Part shown: piece after piece, positions 52,850-61,259 of the stretch
Layout: the number at the start of each line of letters is the position of its first letter
Numbering within the stretch: position 1 is the first letter of the stretch
From: RGIG2041 sp045546315
Lineage (GTDB): Bacteria > Bacillota > Clostridia > UBA1381 > UMGS1253
DNA: 64,000 bases
Assembly (NCBI GenBank): GCA_045546315.1
Contig: JAZQCN010000095.1
Location: 39,972 to 103,971, forward strand
Direction of reading: 5' to 3'
Translations under genes and position numbers: made by a program
Notes under the pieces: model-generated
What the model was told of the DNA's origin: nothing
What the model saw: the letters and a program-made list of their open reading frames with translations, nothing else
Databases searched by the model: none

Positions 52850-52878
52850 AGTATAATAAAACCGTCAAAATAAATCAA
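52850..52878 (-). promoter_or_regulatory. Sigma-A promoter of the egsA operon
   Basis: Minus strand TTGATT (52878-52873), 17 bases, TATACT (52855-52850). Confidence 0.7.
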
Positions 52879-52963
52879 GAATACGCCATAAATCAGTCAT
52901 ATAATTGACAAAGCGCCACTTTTAGCGGCTCGAACAATCAAAATCAAGCAAAGGATGAATACG

Positions 52964-53716
52964 ATGCTCAAAAACGAACGCTTACGCGAAATTGTGAATA
53001 TACTCAGCACACAAAACGGTTTTGCAACCGTAGCGCAGCTTTGCGCTACGCTCTACGCAAGCGAATCCAGCATACGCAGAGATTTAAGCGCTCTCGAAAG
53101 CCGCGGCTTAATCAAACGCAGCTACGGCGGCGCAGAGCTGATTTACAGCGCGTCCAACGTAGTTGCCTTTCATCAGCGCGCGCACGAGAACACAGCGGCA
53201 AAAAAGGCAATTGCAAAAAAGGCCGCCGCTCTAGTAAAAGACGGCGATATCGTTTTTATCGACCAATCATCAAGCGCATACTACCTTGCAGAGTTACTCA
53301 GAAGCAAAAACAACCTAACCGTTGTTACCAATGCCATTCAGGTCATCAACCTGCTTGCAGATACGGACATTAAAGTCATCTCCTCCGGCGGGCAATTAAG
53401 CCGCGAAAACCGCACGTGCCTGATTGGTGCGGATGCGTGCCTCGCTTTTGAAAACACCTATGCCGACATCGCTTTTTTCTCAACCAAATCCCTCGCTGAA
53501 GACGGCACAATTTCCGACTGCACGCGCGAGGAAACTTTCGTGCGAAAGCCGATGCTGAAAAACGCGGCGAAAAAGGTGTTTTTATGTGACAGCACAAAGC
53601 TTTGCACGCGCTCTGCGTATGTGCAATGCACACTAAAGGATGTAGACTACCTTATCTGTGAAAATGAAAAAGCGCAGGCATTTTCTGCCTGCGCCAAAAA
53701 TCTGATTATTTTATAA
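52964..53716 (+). CDS. DeoR/GlpR-family transcriptional regulator
   Basis: 250 residues; ATG 9 bases after AAAGG, an ATG three codons earlier is an alternative. The N-terminal DeoR HTH reads RLREIVNILSTQNGFATVAQL with LYASESSIRRDLSALESRGL; the C-terminal sensor domain has DGDIVFIDQSSSAYYLAELL, a phosphosugar-binding pattern. It is divergent from egsA and probably responds to a triose-phosphate or glycerol compound to control that operon. The last codons hold the terminator of the convergent HAD gene. Confidence 0.9.
   Translation: MLKNERLREIVNILSTQNGFATVAQLCATLYASESSIRRDLSALESRGLIKRSYGGAELIYSASNVVAFHQRAHENTAAKKAIAKKAAALVKDGDIVFIDQSSSAYYLAELLRSKNNLTVVTNAIQVINLLADTDIKVISSGGQLSRENRTCLIGADACLAFENTYADIAFFSTKSLAEDGTISDCTREETFVRKPMLKNAAKKVFLCDSTKLCTRSAYVQCTLKDVDYLICENEKAQAFSACAKNLIIL
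53672..53694 (-). terminator. Terminator of the HAD phosphatase gene, inside the DeoR coding region
   Basis: 9-base arms 53672-53680 and 53686-53694 with T run on the minus strand (53671-53667), within the last 20 codons of the convergent DeoR gene. Confidence 0.75.
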
Positions 53717-54505
53717 TTACTGCAAGTCCTCGTAAATTGCGCGGATATTGTCATAGACAAATTCCGGCTTTACCTCGCTTTTTTCCAAATCCTCCAGCGT
53801 ACCTTCACCGGAGAGCACGAAAATACTGCTGATACCGGCGTTTACACCGCAAGCAATATCCGTATAGAGTCTGTCGCCAATCACGACAGCCTCTTCTTTT
53901 TTATACCCCGTCTTATCCAGTGCAAGCTCTACCATCGCCGGCTGCGGCTTGCCGATAAAGGTCGGGCGGCGCTTCGTTGCAGTATAAAGCATTTCGCTCA
54001 CTGAGCCGCAATCCGGCACAAAACCGTACCAGGTCGGGCAAACCCAGTCCGGGTTGGTTGCAATATAGTCCACGCCTCTGCCAAGAAGGATGCATGCATC
54101 CTCGAGCTTTTGATATGTAAGCTCCGTATCGTAGCCCATACATAAACAATCAATATCTTCCTCCAGCTTGTCCGTCACCGGCAAACCGGCAGCTTCAAGC
54201 TGGCCGATAAAGGATTTTGTGCCAAAGGCATAAATCTTGTGATAATTCTGCTTTTTCAAGTGCACAACCGTTGCGTGCACAGAGGTTAAAAAGTCATCAT
54301 CCGTTGCGGTGATGCCGAGCTTTGCGAGCTTTTCAACATACTTATCCACGCCCTTGGACGAGTTGTTTGTCAAAAAGATGTATCTGCCGCCAATTTTTTT
54401 TACATGCTCCAAAAAATCGAGCGTACCGTCAAAAAGGTCATTGTCTAAATAAATCGTACCGTCCATATCTAATAAAAACAGCTTTTTCTCTTTTAATGTG
54501 CCCAT
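53717..54505 (-). CDS. HAD-IIA (NagD-like) phosphatase
   Basis: 262 residues. HAD motif I LFLLDMDGTIYLDND near the start, motif II LTNNSSKGVD, motif IV VVIGDRLYTDIACG near the end, with a C2-type cap between (TFIGKPQPAM contains the motif III Lys). NagD-like enzymes remove phosphate from nucleoside or sugar monophosphates. It lies downstream of the DegT/Gfo-Idh/amidotransferase genes but behind a strong terminator, so it is probably a separate unit. Confidence 0.9.
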   Translation of the reverse strand: MGTLKEKKLFLLDMDGTIYLDNDLFDGTLDFLEHVKKIGGRYIFLTNNSSKGVDKYVEKLAKLGITATDDDFLTSVHATVVHLKKQNYHKIYAFGTKSFIGQLEAAGLPVTDKLEEDIDCLCMGYDTELTYQKLEDACILLGRGVDYIATNPDWVCPTWYGFVPDCGSVSEMLYTATKRRPTFIGKPQPAMVELALDKTGYKKEEAVVIGDRLYTDIACGVNAGISSIFVLSGEGTLEDLEKSEVKPEFVYDNIRAIYEDLQ

Positions 54506-54554
54506 AATTTTTTCCTTTCTGCATAGACCATCACCAAATTTACCGTCGAAAAAA

Positions 54555-54595
54555 ATGCATCAAAATAATAAACCATGTTTATCATTTTGATGCAT
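54555..54595 (-). terminator. Terminator of the DegT operon
   Basis: Arms of 18-19 bases within 54555-54573 and 54577-54595 with one mismatch; 7-base T run on the minus strand. Confidence 0.85.
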
Positions 54596-54647
54596 CTCCG
54601 TTTCTCCTGTGTATCAGTCTATCATAACTTCACTAAAAACGCAAGTT

Positions 54648-55700
54648 TTACTTTAAAGAAATTTTGAACTTGTCCATTTTATAGCCTTCAAATGCGCCAT
54701 CTTCACGCACAGCTACAACCTCGAGCTTCCCCTCTTTAAGTAAGGTGCGCACCACTTCATACAGCACCGGCTCTTTCTGCCCTACCACACCTTCCGGCCA
54801 AAGACCTTCAAATGCGTCAAGCGCTTCCCATAAAGCAACCGGCGCACCGTTTTTTTCCTTAAGATATGCTATAAGGCGGTGATACGCCTCAATCCAGATG
54901 TCCGGCGTATTCGGTGCGATGTTGTGAATTTTCAGCGGCTCTGTTGCAACGCGGTAACCACCTTCAAACACTTCAAAGGTCGTTGCCGGCGGCAACATTT
55001 CTATTGTATGAAACTCCACATCCTCCGGAAAGGCAAGTGCCGTTGTCGCAAGATAGGTTTCGCCGTCTGTTGTGATACCGATCATCATCGGATAGTTGAT
55101 TCTGGTCACAAAAATACTGCGCGGATTTTCCTTGCGGATGATAAGACCGACTACCTCACTCGGAAACTCCGAGTTTGCCTTGCTCATCGCCGCAGTCGGC
55201 GAAAGACCTTCATCCATCAGGCAAGCGATATACTGGCACATCAAATCGCTCATATGAATGGCAGTGCCATCCGCAAGTGCCGGATAATCGCCGATTACGC
55301 CTTCACATCTTGAAAGAAAGTTATAGCCCTTTGCTTCCAATTCCAGCGCAAGCGCACAGCGCTTTTCCTTCATTTCCTCGGTTAAAAATACGCCTGCCGC
55401 GCCATTGGCAATATAGGAAACATCGCCATCCTTTGCTAAAAACGGCTGTCCCCACTCTACACCGCCGCCGGATTTGGAACGACTGTGCAAAAAGCCCATT
55501 GTGCCCGGATAGTGTAAAGCATCGGTTTCATTAAGTAAGTTCTGCATATCACCGATGACCTTTGCGCTGTGCATACTTACGCCATCGTGCGTCGTAATAC
55601 CGGTATAATATCCACCGGCAAAGCCTTCCTGCTTTTTCATCATCGCGCACAAAATCGGTGCCGCATCTTTTTTACCAATATACCCCGCTATATTACACAT
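54648..55700 (-). CDS. Stand-alone class II glutamine amidotransferase
   Basis: 350 residues. Cys2 right after Met (MCNIAGYIG) is the N-terminal nucleophile of class II glutaminases; later GFLHSRSKSGGGVEWGQPF and YIANGAAG match the GATase II site (HTR...QPF...NG). The C-terminal part is helical and beta with no SIS domain, so it lacks the acceptor half of GlmS. It may supply ammonia to the aminotransferase pathway coded next to it. It follows the Gfo/Idh gene by 11 bases. Confidence 0.85.
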   Translation of the reverse strand: MCNIAGYIGKKDAAPILCAMMKKQEGFAGGYYTGITTHDGVSMHSAKVIGDMQNLLNETDALHYPGTMGFLHSRSKSGGGVEWGQPFLAKDGDVSYIANGAAGVFLTEEMKEKRCALALELEAKGYNFLSRCEGVIGDYPALADGTAIHMSDLMCQYIACLMDEGLSPTAAMSKANSEFPSEVVGLIIRKENPRSIFVTRINYPMMIGITTDGETYLATTALAFPEDVEFHTIEMLPPATTFEVFEGGYRVATEPLKIHNIAPNTPDIWIEAYHRLIAYLKEKNGAPVALWEALDAFEGLWPEGVVGQKEPVLYEVVRTLLKEGKLEVVAVREDGAFEGYKMDKFKISLK

Positions 55701-55711
55701 AGTCTGTCACC

Positions 55712-56752
55712 TCAAATTTCTGCAACACAACCGTTGTCCGAAGCGGCATATGCTGTCTCGATAATCTTTTGTACAAAGATGCCGTCCTCTGCCGTAATCT
55801 CCGGCGCTGTGTCGTTTATAATTGCATTGGCAAACGACGAGATTTCCTTTTCATACATATTGCCACCTGCATTAACTTCGACAAGGTGTGCTGCATTTCC
55901 TTCTCTGTTTTGCTGTGCATCGTAGCCTGCGTCCGCACTCATCGTCAGCTCCAACTTGCCGGTTTCATCCTGCCCGATGGTGCCCTCTGCCAGAATGCTG
56001 CCCTTCGTGCCGTAAAACTCCATCCGGCAATGCGCCGCATCATCCGGAATGTTAAAGTTTGCATCCACATACGCGGTCGAGCCGTTGTCCATCTTCATCA
56101 AAAGTGCCGCAGAATCATCTACTGCATAATTAAAGGTCTGGCTCTGCGCAAAGCAGGTCAGCTTTTTCGCCTTCAAACCGCTGATGTACTGCAAAAGGTC
56201 GATGCAATGCACGCCCATATCCATCAGCGCACCGCCGCCGGACTTGTTTTTGTCCTGGCGCCAGCTGCCCGGAATTTCCGGATACCAGCAGGTAAACTGC
56301 GCGCGCATGGAAACCACATCGCCGATTGCTCCATCTGCAATCAATGCCTTCATCTTCTGATGGTATGCAGAAAAACGCATCATCAAACCAACGCCGAGCT
56401 TCACGCCCTTTGCTTTGCAATACTCCGCAATTTCCTGCGAATCCGCAACAGAAAGCCCCATCGGCTTTTCCAAAAGAATGTGCTTTTTTGCATCCGCAGC
56501 CGCCATTGCCTGTTCTTTATGGCAAAATACCGGCGTTGCAATATATACCGCATCAACTTCATCTAAAGCGAGCACTTCTTCAACGGTTGCAAAGGCATAC
56601 TTTGCGCCGAATTCGTCCTTTGCTTTTTGTGCGGCGTCAAAGTTTGTATCCATTACGGCAACCAGCTCGCTGTTTTCCGAAAGCATCATACCCGGAATCG
56701 TGCGGCGGTATGCAATACCGCCACAGCCGATTACGCCCCATTTAATCTTCAA
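55712..56752 (-). CDS. Gfo/Idh/MocA family oxidoreductase
   Basis: 346 residues from a TTG start 6 bases after AGAGGTG; a GTG three codons earlier sits in that site. N-terminal Rossmann fold KIKWGVIGCGGIAYR and DAVYIATPVFCH, LLEKPMGLSV with the catalytic Lys, then GGGALMDMGVHCIDLLQY. NAD-dependent sugar dehydrogenase, probably oxidising a hydroxyl that the adjacent aminotransferase then converts to an amine. It starts 1 base after the aminotransferase stop. Confidence 0.92.
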   Translation of the reverse strand: MKIKWGVIGCGGIAYRRTIPGMMLSENSELVAVMDTNFDAAQKAKDEFGAKYAFATVEEVLALDEVDAVYIATPVFCHKEQAMAAADAKKHILLEKPMGLSVADSQEIAEYCKAKGVKLGVGLMMRFSAYHQKMKALIADGAIGDVVSMRAQFTCWYPEIPGSWRQDKNKSGGGALMDMGVHCIDLLQYISGLKAKKLTCFAQSQTFNYAVDDSAALLMKMDNGSTAYVDANFNIPDDAAHCRMEFYGTKGSILAEGTIGQDETGKLELTMSADAGYDAQQNREGNAAHLVEVNAGGNMYEKEISSFANAIINDTAPEITAEDGIFVQKIIETAYAASDNGCVAEI

Positions 56753-56753
56753 A

Positions 56754-58064
56754 TCAAACACCTCTCTGCATTTCGTCTACCGATTCCAATACAGCATCCG
56801 CCATATACTCAAGCTGTTCGTCGCTTAAGCCGTACAGCGGCAGATGTGTAAATCTCTTATAGAATACCTCTTCGCAATTCGGGCAGGTCTTTGCGATTTC
56901 ATCCGAATCGTAGCCCATATCCTGCACAACCTTGAAGCGGTAAAGCGGACCGAAGTGCGCAATCTGGGTTACGCCCTTTTCCTCGAGCTTCTTTTTAAGC
57001 ACCTGCACATCGCCGCCTGCCTTTGCAGGATCGATCTGCAACAGATAAAGGTGGAATGTCGGCTTCAGTTCATCATTGCCCAGATCCTGCGCAATAATCG
57101 CATCGTTGCCGGCAAAGCGCTCTGTCAGATACTTTGCCGCTCTCGCTCTTTCAGCGATAATTTCTTCATTACGCGCAATCTGCAGGGTAAGACCGAGACC
57201 CTGAATTTCCGTTGTAGAGGAGTTGCCTGCAACAAACGGCGCTTCCTTACCCGGGATTGGTGTAATGTTGTAGAGCCAATCCTTGATCGGGCAGCTGAAA
57301 TCCAGACCGAGGAAACGCGCGCGCTTCATATCCGGACCAAAACCCGGAATGGTTGTGGTTAAGATACCACCTTCACCGAAGGAGGTGATATTTTTAACCT
57401 CGTGCATAGAAAATGCCGCAAAATCACCGATTGTACCGATTTTCTTGCCCTTATACATTGCGCCGAATGCGTGCGCAGCATCTTCTAATACGAGAATGTT
57501 GTGCTTCTTTGCAAGCTCCATAATCGGATCCATATCCACCGGATAACCGCCGATATGTACCGGAACAATCATCTTGGTTTTCGGCGTAATCTTTCTCGCA
57601 ACATCTGCCGGCTCCATATTGATAGTTTTCGGATCAACATCCGCAAATACGAGCTTACAACCGATCGAAAGCGGATAAGCCATCGTTGCAACAAAGGTAA
57701 TCGCCGGAACGATAACCTCGTCGCCTGCCTTTAGGTTTGCATACTTATATGCAATTTCAAAGCCTGCGGTTGCATTGGTTACAAAGGTAGAAGTCTCTGT
57801 GCCGAGATATTCGTTGCAAGCCTTTTCCGCCGCCTCTACCTTGCTGCCGAGCGAAAGCTTGCCCGGCGGCGTTGCGAGTGCATCCAGCTTTTTCACCTGC
57901 TGCCACACAGCCTCGAGCGCCGCATCATACTCTGCACCCTCGCCCTGCATCAAAAAGCGGATAATTTCCATCAAGTCTGCCACATTGTAGTTTTCACCGA
58001 CTGCCGCCCACGGTACCTTTGTCGCGCCCGTGTTATAGCGAAAATCTGTTGTTTGTTTTCCCAT
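56754..58064 (-). CDS. DegT/DnrJ/EryC1/StrS-family PLP aminotransferase
   Basis: 436 residues; ATG after GAGGAGG. PLP-dependent sugar aminotransferase pattern: TNATAGFEIAYKYANL, DEVIVPAITFVATM, LVLEDAAHAFGA with the PLP Asp, SMHEVKNITSFGEGG with the PLP Lys. The N-terminal 60 residues are longer than the minimal family. It acts on keto-sugars with Gln or Glu as amino donor. First gene of an operon with a Gfo/Idh oxidoreductase and a glutaminase, divergent from a PocR-AraC regulator. Product unknown. Confidence 0.92.
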   Translation of the reverse strand: MGKQTTDFRYNTGATKVPWAAVGENYNVADLMEIIRFLMQGEGAEYDAALEAVWQQVKKLDALATPPGKLSLGSKVEAAEKACNEYLGTETSTFVTNATAGFEIAYKYANLKAGDEVIVPAITFVATMAYPLSIGCKLVFADVDPKTINMEPADVARKITPKTKMIVPVHIGGYPVDMDPIMELAKKHNILVLEDAAHAFGAMYKGKKIGTIGDFAAFSMHEVKNITSFGEGGILTTTIPGFGPDMKRARFLGLDFSCPIKDWLYNITPIPGKEAPFVAGNSSTTEIQGLGLTLQIARNEEIIAERARAAKYLTERFAGNDAIIAQDLGNDELKPTFHLYLLQIDPAKAGGDVQVLKKKLEEKGVTQIAHFGPLYRFKVVQDMGYDSDEIAKTCPNCEEVFYKRFTHLPLYGLSDEQLEYMADAVLESVDEMQRGV

Positions 58065-58191
58065 AATCTTTTTCCTCCTCATTGTATAATTTAAAATATA
58101 TGCCTCGCTCTTATTGTAGCAAAATACCATCAGAAAAAAAAGATTCATTCTTCCTTGTTTTTTGTCCTATATTCCTTACATTTGAAATCTA

Positions 58192-58219
58192 TTGACAAAA
58201 ATCTGCTTTGTGTTAAAAT
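58192..58219 (+). promoter_or_regulatory. Sigma-A promoter of the PocR-AraC gene
   Basis: TTGACA (58192-58197), 16 bases, TAAAAT (58214-58219). Confidence 0.65.
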
Positions 58220-58235
58220 AAAGGCAGGTGATTTT

Positions 58236-59063
58236 ATGCTGATTAACTATGATACAATCAAAATCAATGCTGCACTGCAGGACTTTTTTAACGCAACCGG
58301 CATCTATATGGATATGCTGAAGGCGGATTTTACCTCCGTCAGCAACCGCTTAAACTGGGCGGATAACCGCTATTGCAAGTGCGTGCAGGACACGCCGGAG
58401 GGCAAAAAAGCGTGCCGGGCTTCCGATTTAAATTTGCTTAGGCGTTGCCAAGAGGAGAAAACCCTACAAATTCACACCTGCCACGCCGGCCTGACGGATG
58501 TGGTTGTTCCGATTTTGTACGACGACACCATCCTCGGCTACATTTTGTTCGGGCAAATTAAAACCGATACAGATTTTAGCATGCTGCAAAGCTATATCAC
58601 CTCGCTCGGTTTGGATGCCGGCGAAATGCAAAAGCTGTACCAAGCCATTCCGCTCTATACAAACGAAAAAATCCAAAGCATTTCCAACATCGCAACTATG
58701 CTCGTAAAGCATATTCTTTTGGAAAACCTGCTGCGCCCCGACTATGATGAGAGCGTGCAAAAAGCAGTCAGCTACATTCACGAGCACTTAGACCAAACGC
58801 TTTCCATCCGTGCACTTTCCCGCGGTGCAGGTGTTTCAAAAAGTGTTCTGTACAAGAAGTTTCACGCCTGCTTTCAGTGCACGGTCAGCCAATATATTCA
58901 TTTAAAGCGCGTCGAGCGTGCCGCCGAGCTTTTAAAAGCCGGCGCAATGTCCGTCGAGGAAATCGGGCGCAAGCTCGGCTTTACCAGCACCTCGTATTTC
59001 AGCAAAATCTTCAAAAAGCATATGGGTATGTCACCGCTAAACTACAAAAAATCGAAGCAATAG
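58236..59063 (+). CDS. AraC regulator with PocR sensory domain
   Basis: 275 residues; ATG after AGGTGATTTT. Residues 8-165 are a PocR domain: NRYCKCVQDTPEGKKACRASD, CHAGLTDVVVPILYDDTILGYILFGQI (Cys residues and the CHAGL motif). The C-terminus is AraC-type: LSIRALSRGAGVSKSVLYKKF and SVEEIGRKLGFTSTSYFSKIFK, ending GMSPLNYKK. PocR domains bind small hydrocarbon or sugar-derived ligands. Divergent from the DegT operon, whose probable activator it is. Confidence 0.9.
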   Translation: MLINYDTIKINAALQDFFNATGIYMDMLKADFTSVSNRLNWADNRYCKCVQDTPEGKKACRASDLNLLRRCQEEKTLQIHTCHAGLTDVVVPILYDDTILGYILFGQIKTDTDFSMLQSYITSLGLDAGEMQKLYQAIPLYTNEKIQSISNIATMLVKHILLENLLRPDYDESVQKAVSYIHEHLDQTLSIRALSRGAGVSKSVLYKKFHACFQCTVSQYIHLKRVERAAELLKAGAMSVEEIGRKLGFTSTSYFSKIFKKHMGMSPLNYKKSKQ

Positions 59064-59128
59064 CATCGCTTTGAATAGATAATTCTTCATGCGCATAAAC
59101 TAAAGCAAAACTGCCTTAGGTGATGCGC

Positions 59129-59680
59129 ATGAAATTTTATAAAGCAATTACAATTACTGCAATTCTGTTTCCGCTGCTCTGGGGCATAGGCTGCCTGCTG
59201 CTCAGGCACAAAGATGCGGCAGTCACCTCATTTCTAACCTCCGGCATTATAGCGCTGTTTTCTTTGCTGCATAAAAAGTTTCCGCTACTTAGCCCCATAA
59301 CCTTCTGTGCAATAATTTTGTTTGTGCTATTTTCCCACTTTGCAGGCAAGGCGCTGCACTTTTACAGCTTCATTCCGCATTGGGATAAGATATTGCATCT
59401 GCTGTCCGGCTTTTTACTCTACAGCATCGGCAAACAACTCGGTACACGGCTGCAAAAGAGCAACTTGCAATGCGTGCTGCTTTTGGTTTTCGCATTTTTG
59501 TTTTCCGTAGCCGGTGCCGGCATCTGGGAGCTATACGAATTTGCAGGCGATACGCTGTTTGGCCTGCACGCGCAAAATAATTCCCTGTCAGATACGATGC
59601 TGGATATGCTTTTTGGCAGCATCGGTGCAATTTTAATGCTGGCTATAAATTTTTGGCAATATAAAAATCCCATTCGTTAG
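59129..59680 (+). CDS. DUF2238 (YjdF)-like membrane protein
   Basis: 183 residues; ATG after AGGTGATGCGC (GTG and ATG three and two codons up are alternatives). About five to six hydrophobic helices with HWDKILHLLSGFLLYSIGKQL and GIWELYEFAGD, motifs of the YjdF/DUF2238 family, plus NNSLSDTMLDMLFGSIGA. Role unknown. It follows the PocR regulator by 65 bases; separate or read-through expression is undecided. Confidence 0.85.
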   Translation: MKFYKAITITAILFPLLWGIGCLLLRHKDAAVTSFLTSGIIALFSLLHKKFPLLSPITFCAIILFVLFSHFAGKALHFYSFIPHWDKILHLLSGFLLYSIGKQLGTRLQKSNLQCVLLLVFAFLFSVAGAGIWELYEFAGDTLFGLHAQNNSLSDTMLDMLFGSIGAILMLAINFWQYKNPIR

Positions 59681-59694
59681 AATGGGATTTTTTT
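59663..59694. terminator. Terminator between the DUF2238 and LOG genes
   Basis: 13-base arms 59663-59675 and 59680-59692, loop of four, T runs; the arms include the last codons of the DUF2238 gene. Confidence 0.9.
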
Positions 59695-60271
59695 AGCCAA
59701 TGTCTTTTAATTCGCGGATATCCATCGGCGCATCGTCATAGGTTTCAATGTATTTCAGCATCTCCTCTGCATCGGTAAACACCTCAAACAGCTCCATACT
59801 CTTCGGGCGCATAAACTTGCCGTCAACCGTTTTTTGCAGCAGCTCCAGCATCACATCATAATAGCCGTTAACATTGTAGATTGCAATCGGCTTGTTGTGA
59901 CGCTCCAGCTGTTTCAGTGTCAGAATTTCAAAAAACTCATCATAAGTACCAATGCCGCCCGGCGCGATGATAAACGCGGCAGCGCGCTCCTCTAAAATCT
60001 TTTTTCTTTCGCGCATCGTTTCCGTATACACAAACTCCGTACAATGCTCGTAAAGCACACCGTCGACGGTGAAAAATGTCGGCGCAATGCCGATAATCTC
60101 GCCGCCCGCGTCATGCATACCGCGTGCCGCAGCGCCCATAACGCCGTTGCCGCCGCCACCGTAGACCAAGGTATGCCCGCGCTGTGCCATGCAAACCGCC
60201 AAATCATAGGCCGTATCTAAATATACCTTATCAATGCTGTTGCTCGATGCTCCGTAAACACAAATATTCAT
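59693..60271 (-). CDS. LOG-family nucleotide 5'-monophosphate phosphoribohydrolase-like protein
   Basis: 192 residues of the TIGR00730/LOG fold. YGGGGNGVMGAAARGMHDAGG and PGGIGTYDEFFEILTLKQLERH carry the PGGxGTxxE motif with its catalytic Glu and Arg, typical of LOG cytokinin-activating enzymes and PpnN-like nucleosidases. It cleaves ribose-5-phosphate from nucleoside monophosphates. ATG follows AAGGAGGG. Single gene. Confidence 0.92.
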   Translation of the reverse strand: MNICVYGASSNSIDKVYLDTAYDLAVCMAQRGHTLVYGGGGNGVMGAAARGMHDAGGEIIGIAPTFFTVDGVLYEHCTEFVYTETMRERKKILEERAAAFIIAPGGIGTYDEFFEILTLKQLERHNKPIAIYNVNGYYDVMLELLQKTVDGKFMRPKSMELFEVFTDAEEMLKYIETYDDAPMDIRELKDIG

Positions 60272-60384
60272 AATTTCCCTCCTTGTCGCGTCCTTTACAC
60301 TGATGTAATTATATCATTTTTTATAAGTAAATATGCCTAACCATACCACACGCATACGAACTCGCCTGTAAGGGCGCGTTATGC

Positions 60385-61122
60385 CTATGCATCCTCACGC
60401 TGATACATTGTGCTTTCCTGCGCGGCGCAGAAACCGTCTGCATCCCTGAAGATAATTTCAAACAGCATATCCGCAAACAAATGATGCATTTCCCTCGTCG
60501 GGTGATTGATGCCGTTGGCAAGCAGCTTCGTTGTGTCCTGCGTTTTGCTCATTTCCTTCCAAGCCGCATAGCAGTCGCAAACCTCCACCTGCATTTCCTT
60601 TGCAAGCTTAACGGCGGCTTCCATATACAAATCCATTTTGCCCTCGTTTTGACAGCGCGCGGTCTTTTCAGCATAGAGAACATGCTCCGGTGCAGTATCT
60701 GCCGTAACATAGGTGTTAAGCATATTCGGTGTCATAAAAATCACTTCTGCGCCGCTTGCAATACATTTTTCAAAAATCGTTTTCAGCGACTCTAAATAAT
60801 CCTCTAACGGATTATTCACATCATTTAAGCCAAAGCAAACAATAACCAAATCCGGCAAGTGGGTAAGAACATGTTTTTCCAGGCGTTCCACACCTTTTTT
60901 TGCAGTTGTCCCGCCAATACCCGCATTGATGACATTGACCGGCATATAATCGCGCACAGCAAGAATCTTCTTTCTGAGCAAATTCCAATAAGCAGCCTCA
61001 TAATCCAGCTCGCCGATACGAAATGCGCCGTGTGTCACGCTGTCGCCAAAGGCAACAATCGTAATCGGGCCTTCCGACAGAAGTCCGTTTTTGTTCAAAT
61101 TGATTTTTTCACAAATACGCAT
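60385..61122 (-). CDS. SGNH/GDSL hydrolase, 245-residue type
   Basis: ATG after AAAGAGGTG. Compact SGNH fold: IVAFGDSVTHGAF with the catalytic Ser, AGIGGTTAKKGVERL, IVCFGLNDVNNPLEDY, and HPTREMHHLFADML with the catalytic His. No extra beta domain, unlike the other SGNH proteins in this window. Acts as an acyl esterase, possibly on glycans. Single gene; a promoter was not identified. Confidence 0.87.
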   Translation of the reverse strand: MRICEKINLNKNGLLSEGPITIVAFGDSVTHGAFRIGELDYEAAYWNLLRKKILAVRDYMPVNVINAGIGGTTAKKGVERLEKHVLTHLPDLVIVCFGLNDVNNPLEDYLESLKTIFEKCIASGAEVIFMTPNMLNTYVTADTAPEHVLYAEKTARCQNEGKMDLYMEAAVKLAKEMQVEVCDCYAAWKEMSKTQDTTKLLANGINHPTREMHHLFADMLFEIIFRDADGFCAAQESTMYQREDA

Positions 61123-61259
61123 AATTTTCACCTCTTTGTTTTATTATAACAAAAATGCCCTTAACACGCAACAAAAATGCACATATAAATTTTTTTAATA
61201 ACGCATAATTCATTCAATATTGCAGAAAATAATCAAAACTGAAATTGGAGGTAAACAAA

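Noticed and set aside
53717..54505. HAD phosphatase as third enzyme of an ntd-like operon
   Set aside because: A strong terminator (54555-54595) separates it from the DegT genes, and it is NagD-like, not NtdB-like. Functional linkage is not excluded.
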